Shown here: positions 42,502 through 52,759 of the stretch, piece after piece
How the letters are laid out: each line of letters opens with the position of its first letter
Numbering within the stretch: the stretch's first letter is position 1
NCBI RefSeq assembly: GCF_021401345.1
Contig: NZ_JACBGE010000022.1
Span: 30,736-94,735, forward strand
DNA length: 64,000 bases
Direction: 5' to 3'
Origin: Hydrogenophaga sp. NFH-34
GTDB lineage: Bacteria; Pseudomonadota; Gammaproteobacteria; Burkholderiales; Burkholderiaceae_C
Made by a program: the position numbers and the translations under genes
The notes under the pieces: generated by a model
Seen by the model: the letters and a program-made list of their open reading frames with translations, nothing else
Databases searched by the model: none
Told to the model about the DNA's origin: nothing

Positions 42502-42510
42502 GAAGCGCGC

Positions 42511-42530
42511 GCCGGACTTTGGCGTCCGGC
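42511..42530. repeat. Stem-loop between the tol-pal genes and the YeeE gene
   Basis: A perfect 7-bp inverted repeat, GCCGGAC / GTCCGGC, with a 6-nt loop. It could end the tolB-pal-cpoB transcript, but there is no T-run. Confidence 0.45.
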
Positions 42531-42574
42531 GCGGCAGAGTCCTCAGCGCACGACAGGGCGCGGCACAGGCGGGA

Positions 42575-43354
42575 TCAGCGCAGGCGGGACAGGCGGTCGC
42601 GCGCCACGGCGGCGGCTTCGGACTGCGGGTAGCCCTTGATCAGGTCTTCCAGGGTCTTGCGGGCAGAGCGTGCGTCCTTGAGCTCGACCTGGCTGTTGGC
42701 GATGGCCAGCAGGGCCTCGGGGGCACGCGGGTGGTCGCGGTAGGTGTTCACCAGCCGGCGGTGCGTGCCCAGGGATTCGCGGTAGGCGCGGTTCGCGTAC
42801 TGGGCGTTGCCCAGCCAGTACAGCACGGACGGCGTGTAGCCGCTGTCCGGATACCGGCGCAGGAAGGTCTCGAACCCGGCGGCGGCGCCGGCGAAGTCGG
42901 AGCGGCGCACCACGTCCATGACAGCGTCGTACTCACGCTTTTCGGCGGGCTGCACATCGAAGGTCAGACCGTCGACCGTCACCGGTACCGGCTCGAACTG
43001 GCGCAGGCGTTCGTCCACCGTGGCCTGGGCCGCCTGCTGGCCACGCTGGAGATCGGCCACCTGGCGCGACAAGCTGTCGTTCTGCGCCTTCAACTGGGCC
43101 AGCTCGGCGCGCAACTGCTCGATCTGGTTCATCAGCTCGTTGAGAGGCCGACGATCGCGCACCTCGTCACCGAGGCGCAACAGGGCCGCGTCGGTCGCAG
43201 CCTTGTTGGCATCGAACTTCTGGCGCAGTTCGATGATGGCCTTGCGCGCTTCGTTGTCGTCAAACAGGGCCTGGGCCGGCAGCGGCGCCAGCAGCGTGGC
43301 TGCCAGGCCGCCACCGAGCAGCAGTTCGCGGAGAGAGAAGGAACGCAACGGCAT
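42575..43354 (-). CDS. cpoB: Tol-Pal system protein CpoB (YbgF)
   Basis: A 259-residue exported protein with a signal peptide (SLRELLLGGGLAATLLAPLPAQALF). A coiled-coil trimerisation segment follows (about 60-110, QIEQLRAELAQLKAQNDSLSRQVADLQRG), then C-terminal TPR repeats (about 140-255, FLRRYPDSGYTPSVLYWLGNAQYANRAY). CpoB coordinates peptidoglycan synthesis with outer-membrane constriction. It lies 5 bp after pal. Confidence 0.93.
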   Translation of the reverse strand: MPLRSFSLRELLLGGGLAATLLAPLPAQALFDDNEARKAIIELRQKFDANKAATDAALLRLGDEVRDRRPLNELMNQIEQLRAELAQLKAQNDSLSRQVADLQRGQQAAQATVDERLRQFEPVPVTVDGLTFDVQPAEKREYDAVMDVVRRSDFAGAAAGFETFLRRYPDSGYTPSVLYWLGNAQYANRAYRESLGTHRRLVNTYRDHPRAPEALLAIANSQVELKDARSARKTLEDLIKGYPQSEAAAVARDRLSRLR

Positions 43355-43359
43355 CAGGT

Positions 43360-43917
43360 TCAGCGATAGAGGATTTCAACGCGGCGGTTTTTGGCGTACG
43401 CGCTTTCGTCGCTGCCCATCTCGGCCGGCTTTTCCTCGCCGAAGCTCACGGCTTCCATCTGGGCATCGGGGACACCCTGGGCCGCGAGCGCACGGCGCAC
43501 GGCCTCGGCACGCTTCTGACCCAGCGCCAGGTTGTATTCGCGCCCGCCGCGCTCGTCGGTATGGCCTTCGAGGCTGACGCGGCGGCTGGGGTTGGCCTTG
43601 AGGTAGCGCACGTTGCTATCGATCACGGTGCGGCCATCGGCGCGCACGTCGAAGCTGTCGTAATCGAAGTACACCACGCGGGCCAGGCCGACGGGCTGCT
43701 GGCCGATACCGGCCGCGCCGTCCTGCGTCATGTCCACGCCCTGCACGGTGCGCGGGTCGACACCGTTCTGCCCGGTCTGGGCACCACCGGCATTGCGGTC
43801 TTCCACCGGCACGTCATCGAGCTTGACACTGGAGCCGCAGGCGGCCAGCGTGAGGCACAGCAGCAAGCCGCCGATGCGTTGGGACCAGGGAGAAATGCGG
43901 CGCCGGGTTGGGAACAT
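43360..43917 (-). CDS. pal: Peptidoglycan-associated lipoprotein Pal
   Basis: A 185-residue outer-membrane lipoprotein: signal LLLCLTLAACGSS with lipobox Cys, a flexible linker, then an OmpA-like domain binding peptidoglycan (VYFDYDSFDVRADGRTVI, LEGHTDERGGREYNLALGQKRAEAV). A good ribosome site (AAAGG) precedes the start. It is the second gene of tolB-pal-cpoB. Confidence 0.96.
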   Translation of the reverse strand: MFPTRRRISPWSQRIGGLLLCLTLAACGSSVKLDDVPVEDRNAGGAQTGQNGVDPRTVQGVDMTQDGAAGIGQQPVGLARVVYFDYDSFDVRADGRTVIDSNVRYLKANPSRRVSLEGHTDERGGREYNLALGQKRAEAVRRALAAQGVPDAQMEAVSFGEEKPAEMGSDESAYAKNRRVEILYR

Positions 43918-43970
43918 GGTGGACCTTTCAGAGGAATCAGTGAGCAGACGGAGACGGTGGATAAATCGGA

Positions 43971-45287
43971 TCAGGCCGCGAACGGGCCCCAGTCGGGTTC
44001 GCGGATGTCGCCCTGGCTGCTGGCCAGGCGGGTCTTGACGCGGCCGTCGACGGTGGTGGTCATGAGCGCATCGCGACCACCTTCGCGGGTGGCGTAGACG
44101 ATCAGGCGGCTGTTGGGTGCGAAGCTCGGGCTTTCGTCGGCGCTGGTCTCGGTCAGTGCCGAGACCGATCCCGACGACAGATCCATCACGTGCAGGCGGA
44201 ACGCCCCGCCGATGCGCGAGATGAAGGCCAGCAACCGGCCGTCCGGGCTGGGCGAGGGCGAAATGTTGTAGGTGCCCGAGGTGGTGATGCGCTGCGCGCC
44301 GCCGCCCTGTGCATCCATGCGGTAGATCTGCGGGCTGCCCGCCCGGTCGCTGACAAAGTAGATGCTGCGACCGTCGGCACTGAACACCGGCTCGGTGTCG
44401 ATGCTGCCCGAATTGGTGAGCCGGCGCGGCGAGGAGCCGCCGGACGCCATGGCGTAAATCTGCGAATTGCCCGACAGCGACAGCGTGGCCACCAACTGGC
44501 GGCCGTCAGGCGACCACGAAGGAGCGCTGTTGGAGCCGCGGAAGTTGGCGAGCATGCGCCGCTGGCGCGAGAAGATGTCGTGCGAATAGATGACCGGTTT
44601 GCGCGACTCGAACGACACGTAGGCCACCTGCGAGCCGCCCGGCGCCCAGCTCGGCGAGATGATGGGCTCGCTGCTGGTGAACGCGGCCGCGGAGCCTTCG
44701 CCATCGGCGTCGGCGATCATCAGGCGGTGCTGGCTGCCCTGCTTGGTGACGTAGGCGATGCGCGTGGAGAACACGCCCTTGTCGCCCGTCAGCCGCTCGT
44801 ACAGGTAGTCGGCAATCTTGTGGGCCACGTTGCGCATACGGTTCTGCGGCTCCGTGAACTGCATGGCACCCAGTTCCTGACCCTTGACCGTGTCCCAGGC
44901 GCGGAAGCGCACGTCGAAACGGCCGTCGGCGAGGCGGCTGACGCTGCCTGTCAGCAAGGCATCGGCCGTCTTCTGCCGCCAGGCGTTGAAATCGGGCCGC
45001 GACATTTCGTCGTGCGCCACGGGCAGCGGCGCCACAAAACGGAACAGCCCGCTGCGTTCCAGATCGGCCCGCACGATGGCGGCGATGTCATCGGAGAGGA
45101 TCCCGTTGTCGCGGAACGTGACGGCGGAAAAAGGAATCTGGGAAGCGCCTGCGCCAGAAACTTCGACCCGGAACTGGGCCAGCGCAGGCGGTGCGGAGAG
45201 CGCAAGCGCCGGCAGCGTGACGGCACAGCCCAGCAGGGCGCGGCGCGAAGGGGACAGAGGGGCAATGGGAGCGAAAGAATCCTGCAT
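43971..45287 (-). CDS. tolB: Tol-Pal system periplasmic protein TolB
   Basis: A 438-residue protein starting at 45287 (MQDSFAPIAPLSPSRRALLG). The signal peptide has an RR pair (SRRALLGCAVTLPALAL) and cleavage near residue 37. The N-terminal alpha/beta domain is followed by a six-bladed beta-propeller with WSPDGRQL, FSADGRSIYF and PSPDGRLLAFIS repeats. TolB links Pal to TolA. tolQRA are not upstream; msbA is divergent instead. Confidence 0.95.
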   Translation of the reverse strand: MQDSFAPIAPLSPSRRALLGCAVTLPALALSAPPALAQFRVEVSGAGASQIPFSAVTFRDNGILSDDIAAIVRADLERSGLFRFVAPLPVAHDEMSRPDFNAWRQKTADALLTGSVSRLADGRFDVRFRAWDTVKGQELGAMQFTEPQNRMRNVAHKIADYLYERLTGDKGVFSTRIAYVTKQGSQHRLMIADADGEGSAAAFTSSEPIISPSWAPGGSQVAYVSFESRKPVIYSHDIFSRQRRMLANFRGSNSAPSWSPDGRQLVATLSLSGNSQIYAMASGGSSPRRLTNSGSIDTEPVFSADGRSIYFVSDRAGSPQIYRMDAQGGGAQRITTSGTYNISPSPSPDGRLLAFISRIGGAFRLHVMDLSSGSVSALTETSADESPSFAPNSRLIVYATREGGRDALMTTTVDGRVKTRLASSQGDIREPDWGPFAA

Positions 45288-45463
45288 GGGCAGCGGTGTT
45301 CGAGAAGATCGTTGGGGACCGGAAAAATCGCGCTGACGCATGCCGTCGGATAATACCGGAAGCCCGGCGTCACGCCGTGACAATATGTGCGCTGCAGCAT
45401 GCACAAACACCGCCTCTCCGCTGCAGAAACCGGTCCGGTTTCCCGGACCGCACACCCGCCGAC

Positions 45464-47254
45464 ATGACCGACAAGACTGCGCCCTCCCCCACGATTTTGC
45501 AGCGCCTCCGGCGATTCTGGCCTTACTTCCGCTCGGCCAAGGCAGGCATTGCACTGGCCTTGGCCGGCACCGTGCTCGGCGCCATCACGGAGCCGATGAT
45601 TCCCGCCCTGCTGAAGACGCTGCTGGACCGTGGATTCAACGATGGAGCCATCGCACTGTGGATGGTTCCCGCCGCGCTCATCAGTTTGTTTGCCGTGCGG
45701 GGCCTGGCCGGTTTCATCGCCCAGTACGCGCTGTCCTACACCGCCAGCCTGGGCCTGCTCAACCTGCGCGAGGCGATGTTCTCGCGCATGAGCCGTGCCG
45801 ACGCGAGCCTGTTCGCGCGCCAGAGCGCGAGCCGCCTGTCCAACACGCTGGTCTACGAGGTGCAGTCGGGCACGACCACGCTGGTCAACGCCCTGCTCAC
45901 CTTCTCCAAAGACAGCCTGACGCTGGTCGCTCTCATGGGCTACCTGCTCTACCTGAACTGGCGGCTCACCCTGATCGTGGTGCTGCTGTTCCCGGCGCTG
46001 ATCTTCGTCATGCGTGTGTTCTCGCGGCGCCTGTACCGCCTCACGCGCACCAGCCAGGAAGCCACCGACGAACTGGCCTACGTGGTCGAAGAAAACGTGA
46101 TGGCGCACCGGGTCGTGCGCCTGCACGAGGCGCAGGCACCTCAGCAGCAGCGCTTCGGGCACCTGAGCCAGGCCCTGCGGCGCCTGGCGCTCAAAAGCAC
46201 CGTCGCGCAGGCGGCCATGACGCCGCTCACCCAGGTGCTGGCGGCCGTCGCTTTGTCCGCGGTGATTTCGGTGGCGCTCTGGCAAAGCCATGCCAACGGG
46301 GTCACCGTCGGCAACTTCGTGGCCTTCGTCACCGCCATGCTGATGCTGGTGGCGCCGGTGCGGCACCTGGCCGAAATCGCCGGTCCCATCACCCGCGGCC
46401 TGGCCGCCCTGGAACGCGGGCTGGAACTGATCGAACAGACCCCCGAACAGGCCGGCGGCGCGTACTGCCCCGACAAGGCCGTGCGGGGCGAACTCACGCT
46501 GGACGGTGTCTGGGTGCGCTACCCCGGCAAGGGCGACGGCGATGACGGGCGCTTGGCGTTGCGAGGGCTGAACCTGCACGTTGCGCCCGGCCAGGTGGTG
46601 GCGCTGGTCGGCCCGTCCGGCTCCGGCAAATCCACCCTGGCCAATCTGCTGCCGCGCTTCATCGCCCCGGAAAGCGGCGACATCCGCCTGGACGGGGTGC
46701 CGTTGCCCGACTGGCAGCTCGACTGCCTGCGGCGCCAGTTCGCCATGGTCAGCCAGGACGTGGTGATGTTCAACGACACGCTGGCCGCCAACGTCTCACT
46801 GGGGGCCAGTGAAGATACGCGCGACGAGGCCCGCATCCGGCAGGCCCTGGCCTCGGCCAACCTGCTCGATCTGGTCGAGCAACTGCCGCAGGGCATCCAC
46901 ACCAACGTGGGCCACAACGCGACCGAACTTTCCGGCGGCCAGCGCCAGCGCCTGGCCATCGCCCGCGCGATCTACAAGAACGCGCCGATCCTTATCCTCG
47001 ACGAGGCCACCTCGGCGCTCGACAACGAGTCCGAACGGCTGGTGCAGGATGCCCTGACACGCCTGATGAAGGGCCGCACCACGCTCGTGATCGCCCACCG
47101 CCTGAGCACCATCGAGCACGCCGACCGTGTCGTGGTGCTGGCGGAAGGCCGGGTCATCGAACAAGGCACCCACGCCGAACTCCTGCAACAGCAAGGCCTG
47201 TACGCGCGCCTGCACGCGCAGGACTTCACGGCGGCCGGAACCGGGCATCCCTGA
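45464..47254 (+). CDS. msbA: Lipid A export ABC transporter MsbA
   Basis: A 596-residue fused ABC exporter, starting at 45464 (MTDKTAPSPTILQRL). Six membrane helices occupy about 30-320, then the nucleotide-binding domain with Walker A LVGPSGSGKSTLANL, signature ATELSGGQRQRLAIARAIYKN and Walker B ILILDEATSALD. MsbA flips lipid A-core across the inner membrane. It is divergent from tolB across 176 bp, in which GATAAT (45349-45354) is a possible -10 for msbA. Confidence 0.92.
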   Translation: MTDKTAPSPTILQRLRRFWPYFRSAKAGIALALAGTVLGAITEPMIPALLKTLLDRGFNDGAIALWMVPAALISLFAVRGLAGFIAQYALSYTASLGLLNLREAMFSRMSRADASLFARQSASRLSNTLVYEVQSGTTTLVNALLTFSKDSLTLVALMGYLLYLNWRLTLIVVLLFPALIFVMRVFSRRLYRLTRTSQEATDELAYVVEENVMAHRVVRLHEAQAPQQQRFGHLSQALRRLALKSTVAQAAMTPLTQVLAAVALSAVISVALWQSHANGVTVGNFVAFVTAMLMLVAPVRHLAEIAGPITRGLAALERGLELIEQTPEQAGGAYCPDKAVRGELTLDGVWVRYPGKGDGDDGRLALRGLNLHVAPGQVVALVGPSGSGKSTLANLLPRFIAPESGDIRLDGVPLPDWQLDCLRRQFAMVSQDVVMFNDTLAANVSLGASEDTRDEARIRQALASANLLDLVEQLPQGIHTNVGHNATELSGGQRQRLAIARAIYKNAPILILDEATSALDNESERLVQDALTRLMKGRTTLVIAHRLSTIEHADRVVVLAEGRVIEQGTHAELLQQQGLYARLHAQDFTAAGTGHP

Positions 47255-47298
47255 GCACCGGAGGCTGAGTGCCCGCTCACGCGGGCATGACAGTGACC

Positions 47299-47324
47299 AA
47301 AAAAAGGGCTCCCGAAGGAGCCCT
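47299..47324 (-). terminator. Rho-independent terminator of the outer-membrane protein gene
   Basis: Read on minus: AGGGCTCC-TTCG-GGAGCCCT followed by a T-run (the A7 at 47299-47305 on plus). A perfect 8-bp stem with a UUCG tetraloop. It lies between convergent msbA and the outer-membrane protein gene. Confidence 0.9.
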
Positions 47325-47345
47325 GGTGCGACGGACGCGCGGGGA

Positions 47346-48422
47346 TCAGAAGCTGTACTGCAGACCCAGACCGAAGTAGTCGATGTTGCCCCAGCGCGGG
47401 TTGGTGCTGCTGCCCTGGCGGCGGATGTGGTCGTAGTCGAAGCGCACGCCCAGGTTCTCGCTGAGCGAGTAGGTCAGGCCAGCACCCAGCAGGGCGCGGG
47501 TCTTGGACTCGTCGCCGCCAGTGAACAGGTCGTGCGTCACACGGGCGGCGCCCAGTTTGCCGAACAGGCGCAGCTTTTCGGTCACGTTGGTGCCCAGGGT
47601 CAGGCGGGCGCCCAGCGCCTTGACGCCGATGTCATAGCCGGTGCCGTTGAAGGCGGTGTATTCGTGCTTCTTGCCACCCTGGTAGAACAGTTCGGCACCC
47701 AGCAGGTCGTTGAACTGCAGGCCCACGCCCAGTTGGCCGCCGGTCTGGCGATCGCTGTCGCCCACGTTCGACAGGCCCGCCGGTGCGCCGTAGTTGACGC
47801 TGTCGTTGACCACGCCCAGGGTGCCGAACACGTAGGGGGTGATGCCCTTCTTGGCCACAGGGGCCGGGGTGGGAGCCGGCGCCACCACGGGGGCCGGCGC
47901 AGGAGCGGGGGCGGCCACCACCGGGGCCGGGGCCGGCGCGGGGGCGGGCGCCACGGCCACCGGAGCCGGCGGCGGCACGGGCACGGCGCGCGGGAAGGCG
48001 CCGGAGAAGCGGTTGTCGCACTGGGCCATGCTGGCGCGCACGGTCTTGCCGGTGGCGTCGGCATAGAGGTTCACCGCGCTGTCGGGCGAAAACGGCACGT
48101 ACTTGCCCTGCAGGGCCTTGGAAACGCCGTTGCGGCCGTTCTTGCGACCGACGCCCAGGTCGCAAGCGCCCAGTTGGTAGGCCGGGCCGAGGTCGGACAG
48201 CTTGCCTTTGCTCACACGTTTTTCGCCCTTTTGCAGCTTGGTCGGCATCTGGGTGACGGGTTGGTAGAAGCGCGCGGTGCCAGCGATCACGGCGGCGTCG
48301 CATTCGGCGGCCGTGGCGTAACCGGTGTTGCCTTCCTTGTCCACGGTCGGGGCGGCGAAGGCGGTAGTGGCCAGAAGGCTGCCGGTCAGCAGCGCCAGGG
48401 GGGTGAGCTTGATGTGATGCAT
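47346..48422 (-). CDS. Outer-membrane beta-barrel protein with Cys-containing N-terminal domain
   Basis: A 358-residue protein starting at 48422 (MHHIKLTPLALLTGSLLATTAFA, cleavage after residue 23). Residues 24-146 form a domain I do not recognise, with Cys41, Cys87 and Cys135. Residues 147-190 are a Pro/Ala/Val linker (PAPAPVVAAPAPAP). Residues 193-358 are amphipathic strands of an eight-strand-type OmpA/OmpX barrel (GVGLQFNDLLGAELFYQGG, LRLFGKLGAARVTHDLF) ending in the classic C-terminal Phe (LGLQYSF). There is no C-terminal OmpA peptidoglycan domain. Its own terminator follows. Confidence 0.75.
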   Translation of the reverse strand: MHHIKLTPLALLTGSLLATTAFAAPTVDKEGNTGYATAAECDAAVIAGTARFYQPVTQMPTKLQKGEKRVSKGKLSDLGPAYQLGACDLGVGRKNGRNGVSKALQGKYVPFSPDSAVNLYADATGKTVRASMAQCDNRFSGAFPRAVPVPPPAPVAVAPAPAPAPAPVVAAPAPAPAPVVAPAPTPAPVAKKGITPYVFGTLGVVNDSVNYGAPAGLSNVGDSDRQTGGQLGVGLQFNDLLGAELFYQGGKKHEYTAFNGTGYDIGVKALGARLTLGTNVTEKLRLFGKLGAARVTHDLFTGGDESKTRALLGAGLTYSLSENLGVRFDYDHIRRQGSSTNPRWGNIDYFGLGLQYSF

Positions 48423-48493
48423 TTCGATGTAATGAAGCAAGGGTTTCAAAAAAGGAACTGGGCAAAAAGCATTGTGTTCCCGCCCCCATCGAT

Positions 48494-48510
48494 CTGCTGC
48501 ATCGCAGCAG
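48494..48510. repeat. Stem-loop in the leader region of the outer-membrane protein gene
   Basis: CTGCTGC-ATC-GCAGCAG forms a perfect 7-bp stem with a 3-nt loop, about 75 bp upstream of the start codon. It may shape the mRNA leader. The function is unknown. Confidence 0.4.
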
Positions 48511-48579
48511 GAAAATGCCCAATGCGACACGCCGATGTCGGCAATGTGCATCACCTGAGCTGGCACCGAAGGCGCTTTT

Positions 48580-48604
48580 CGTAACGGGCCGTAATCGGCG
48601 TAAC
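48580..48604 (-). promoter_or_regulatory. Tandem direct repeats, possible response-regulator site
   Basis: Three CGTAA(C/T) units start at 48580, 48590 and 48599 on plus (TTACG-N4-TTACG-N5-TTACG on minus), about one helical turn apart. OmpR-class regulators typically bind such tandem repeats. The site lies about 160-180 bp upstream of the outer-membrane protein start. Confidence 0.4.
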
Positions 48605-48655
48605 GCCGCCTGTCCGGAGGCCCCGGTCGGGCGCCCAATGAGCCGTCGATAGCGC

Positions 48656-50197
<1,542 letters not shown>

Positions 50198-50240
50198 GGC
50201 CTTGTCTCGGTTCGGTTGTTCTGGGGGACTGCGGCGGCGA

Positions 50241-50864
50241 TCAGGTCCCGACGAAGCGCACGCCGGCCTGCCGCAAGAGCCCGGCCGTTTCGTGGGCGGG
50301 CAGGCCCATGATGCCCGAATGGCTGCCGCTGATGTGGGCGATCCACATCGCCGCCAACCCCTGGATGGCGTAGGCACCGGCCTTGCCCATGGGCTCGCCG
50401 GTGGCCACGTAGGCGCGGATCTGTGCCGGCGTCATCGGCGCAAAGCGCACCCAGGACGTCGACAAGGCCTGCCAGGCGCGGGCCGGGCGCCCGCGCACCG
50501 CTGGCAGGCCGACGGCCACGGCGGTCATGACGCGGTGGCGCTGCCCCGACAGCGCGGCCAGCATGCGCCGGGCATCGGCCTCGTCGGCCGGTTTGCCCAG
50601 GATGCGACGGCCCAGCGCCACGGTGGTGTCGGCGCACAGCACCGGTGCCGCAGGCAGCCCCCGCCGCTGCAGACGCGCCAGAGAGGCCTGCAGCTTCAGC
50701 GCCGTCACGCGCTGCACATAGACAGCCGGCGCCTCACCGGGCCGCACGGCTTCCAGCGCTTCGGCGTCCTCATCGGCGTCGGGCAGCAGCAACTCGCAGG
50801 GCACGCCCCACTGCTCCAGCAACTGGCGGCGACGGGGACTCTGGGAAGCCAGGTAGAGGGTCAT
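50241..50864 (-). CDS. Maf family nucleoside triphosphate pyrophosphatase
   Basis: A 207-residue cytosolic house-cleaning pyrophosphatase. The N-terminal motif ASQSPRRRQLLEQWG, the central PVLCADTTVALGRRILGKP and SGQRHRVMTAVAV match Maf/YhdE proteins that hydrolyse dTTP, UTP or modified nucleotides. It lies 16 bp after rlmH. Confidence 0.92.
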   Translation of the reverse strand: MTLYLASQSPRRRQLLEQWGVPCELLLPDADEDAEALEAVRPGEAPAVYVQRVTALKLQASLARLQRRGLPAAPVLCADTTVALGRRILGKPADEADARRMLAALSGQRHRVMTAVAVGLPAVRGRPARAWQALSTSWVRFAPMTPAQIRAYVATGEPMGKAGAYAIQGLAAMWIAHISGSHSGIMGLPAHETAGLLRQAGVRFVGT

Positions 50865-50880
50865 GGGAAAGAAGCCGCCC

Positions 50881-51348
50881 TCATTCGCGGTGATAGGGAT
50901 GGTTGGCGTTGATCGACCAGCCGCGGTAGAGCTGCTCGATCAGCAGCACGCGCACCATGGCGTGCGGCAGGGTCAGGTCCGACAGACGGATGCGCTGGTG
51001 GGCCGCTTCGCGGAAGGCCGGCTCCAGCCCGTCGGGGCCGCCGATCACCAGGGCCACATCGTCGCCGCCCAGTTGCCACTGGCGCAACTGCTGGGCCAGG
51101 GCCTTGGTGGTCAGCGCCGTACCGCGCTCGTCCAGCACCACCAGGCGGCACCCCTTGGGCAGCACGGCCTGGATGCGCTCGCGCTCGGCGGCCATGAGCA
51201 CCTCGACGGACTTGGTGCCACGCGGCTCGGTCTTGACCGTGCGCAGTTCGACCCGCAACTCGGGCGGGAAACGTTTGGCGTAATCGTCGTAGGCGGTCTG
51301 GGCCCAGTCGGGCACCCGCTGCCCGACCGCGACGATCACCAGCTTCAT
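50881..51348 (-). CDS. rlmH: 23S rRNA (pseudouridine1915-N3)-methyltransferase RlmH
   Basis: A 155-residue SPOUT methyltransferase: [20 protein letters not shown] start, SAM-binding FVIGGPDG-type loop ([13 protein letters not shown]), trefoil-knot segment [23 protein letters not shown] and the typical C-terminus NANHPYHRE. Its ATG overlaps the rsfS stop by 4 bp, the usual rsfS-rlmH pairing. Confidence 0.96.
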   Translation of the reverse strand: MKLVIVAVGQRVPDWAQTAYDDYAKRFPPELRVELRTVKTEPRGTKSVEVLMAAERERIQAVLPKGCRLVVLDERGTALTTKALAQQLRQWQLGGDDVALVIGGPDGLEPAFREAAHQRIRLSDLTLPHAMVRVLLIEQLYRGWSINANHPYHRE

Positions 51349-52088
51349 GCCTTCTTCTTGGCGGCGGGTTTGGCCGTCGCTTTGGCGGCCGGCTTCGCAC
51401 TGGCCGACTTGGCCTTGGCAGGCTTGTTGACCACCAGCTTGGGCAATGCCGCAGCGGGCTTGCGCGGCGCTCCAGTCTTCTTGGCCGGTGCCGCAGACTT
51501 GGCCGCCGGCTTGCGGGTGGCCGGGGTCTTGGCGGCGGGCTTGGCGGTCGCCGCAGGTTTGGCGGATTTGGCCGCCGGCTTGGCCGCTGTGGACTTGGCG
51601 ACCGCCCGGGCGGACTTGGGTGCCACCGCCTTGGCCGCCGGCTCCGCAGCTTTACCGGCCTTCTTGGCTGCCGCCTTGAGGGCCGCTGCCTCCACCAGCT
51701 TGGCCGGCGTGGGCTTGTCGGTGCCGTGCTTGAGCCGCACCGGCTTGGTCCCCCAGATTTCTTCCAGGCGGTAATACTGGCGGATCACCGGCTGCATCAC
51801 GTGCGCCACAGCCTGACCGCAGTCGATGATGATCCATTCACCGTTTTCCTCGCCCTCGATGCGCGGCTTGTCGAAACCGGCCTCGCGCACGGCGTCGCGC
51901 ACGCTGGCGGCCAGCGCCTTGGTCTGGCGGTTGGAGGTGCCGCTGGCAATGATCACGCGCTCGAACAACGGCGACAGCTCGGCTGTGTTGAACACCACGA
52001 TGTCCTGCCCTTTGACGTCCTCCAGACCATCGACGATGGCGCGCTGGAGCTTCTGGATGTCTTTTTTGGCGGTGGATTCGTTGGTCAT
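51345..52088 (-). CDS. rsfS: Ribosome silencing factor RsfS with a histone-H1-like Lys/Ala/Pro tail
   Basis: A 247-residue protein. Residues 1-120 are a standard RsfS/Iojap domain ([53 protein letters not shown]). RsfS binds uL14 and blocks subunit joining in starvation. Residues of about 125-247 are almost only Lys, Ala and Pro repeats ([35 protein letters not shown]), like histone H1 tails. E. coli RsfS has 105 residues and no tail. It overlaps nadD and rlmH by 4 bp each. Confidence 0.93.
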   Translation of the reverse strand: MTNESTAKKDIQKLQRAIVDGLEDVKGQDIVVFNTAELSPLFERVIIASGTSNRQTKALAASVRDAVREAGFDKPRIEGEENGEWIIIDCGQAVAHVMQPVIRQYYRLEEIWGTKPVRLKHGTDKPTPAKLVEAAALKAAAKKAGKAAEPAAKAVAPKSARAVAKSTAAKPAAKSAKPAATAKPAAKTPATRKPAAKSAAPAKKTGAPRKPAAALPKLVVNKPAKAKSASAKPAAKATAKPAAKKKA

Positions 52089-52759
52089 GAAGGGTTCTGG
52101 TAGAGGTGGTGTTGGGAAATATAGCGGGCGACCGGCTCGGGCACCAGCACTTCAAGCTGGGCCTCGGGCAGGCTGGGGCCGCCGACGCGCGCCCTGACTG
52201 CCGAGGCGCTGATGTTTTTCAGTGGCATGGCCAGGCGCCGGAACGGCAGCTCGACGGCCGACAAGTCCATCTCGCGATCCTGTTCGAGCGGCGCGTCGGC
52301 ACCGATGTTGGTGGCGCGGTTGGCCACCGCCAGCGTGGCGAGATCCTGCACTTCCTGCCAGCGAACCCAGGATTTGAACGCCAGCAGCTGATCGGCGCCC
52401 AGCACCAGGAACAGCTCGGCCGCCGGGTATTCGGCGTGCAGTTCACGCAGGGTGTCTGCCGTATAGCTGGGGCCCTCGCGGCGAATTTCACGGGTGTCGA
52501 TCCGGGTGTTGGGCAAATCGCCGAACGCCAGCAGGCACATGTTGAGGCGGTGCTCGGCTGGGGACAGCACGCGCGCCTTGTGCCAGGCGTGGCCCGTGGG
52601 CAGCACATGCAGCACGTCCAGCCCGAGCTGGGTCAGGGCCACTTCGGCCAGAGCGCGGTGGGCCCAGTGCGGCGGATCGAACGCCCCGCCGAACATGCCC
52701 ACCCGCAACGGGCGCCCCTGCGGTGATGGCACCGGACGCTGAGATTCGGTCGGGCTCAT
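52085..52759 (-). CDS. nadD: Nicotinate-nucleotide adenylyltransferase
   Basis: The protein has 224 residues with the start at 52759, where ATG shares one base with the hemF stop. The nucleotidyltransferase motif is GMFGGAFDPPHWAHRALAE and the C-terminal ISxxxxR-like motif is KNISASAVRARV. It converts nicotinate mononucleotide to deamido-NAD+. It sits between hemF and rsfS in the operon. Confidence 0.95.
   Translation of the reverse strand: MSPTESQRPVPSPQGRPLRVGMFGGAFDPPHWAHRALAEVALTQLGLDVLHVLPTGHAWHKARVLSPAEHRLNMCLLAFGDLPNTRIDTREIRREGPSYTADTLRELHAEYPAAELFLVLGADQLLAFKSWVRWQEVQDLATLAVANRATNIGADAPLEQDREMDLSAVELPFRRLAMPLKNISASAVRARVGGPSLPEAQLEVLVPEPVARYISQHHLYQNPS

Noticed and set aside
45431..45448. 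Hairpin GGTCCG / CGGACC just before msbA
   Set aside because: Short stem with no T-run and too close to the start codon for a terminator; no regulatory reading could be supported.
47878..47990. Repetitive GGGGCCGG-type tract that could be taken for a tandem repeat or small CRISPR
   Set aside because: It encodes the Pro/Ala linker of the outer-membrane protein. The units are irregular, and there are no spacers.
51360..51700. Repetitive GGCTTGGCGG-like tract
   Set aside because: It is the coding DNA of the Lys/Ala/Pro tail of RsfS, not an independent repeat element.
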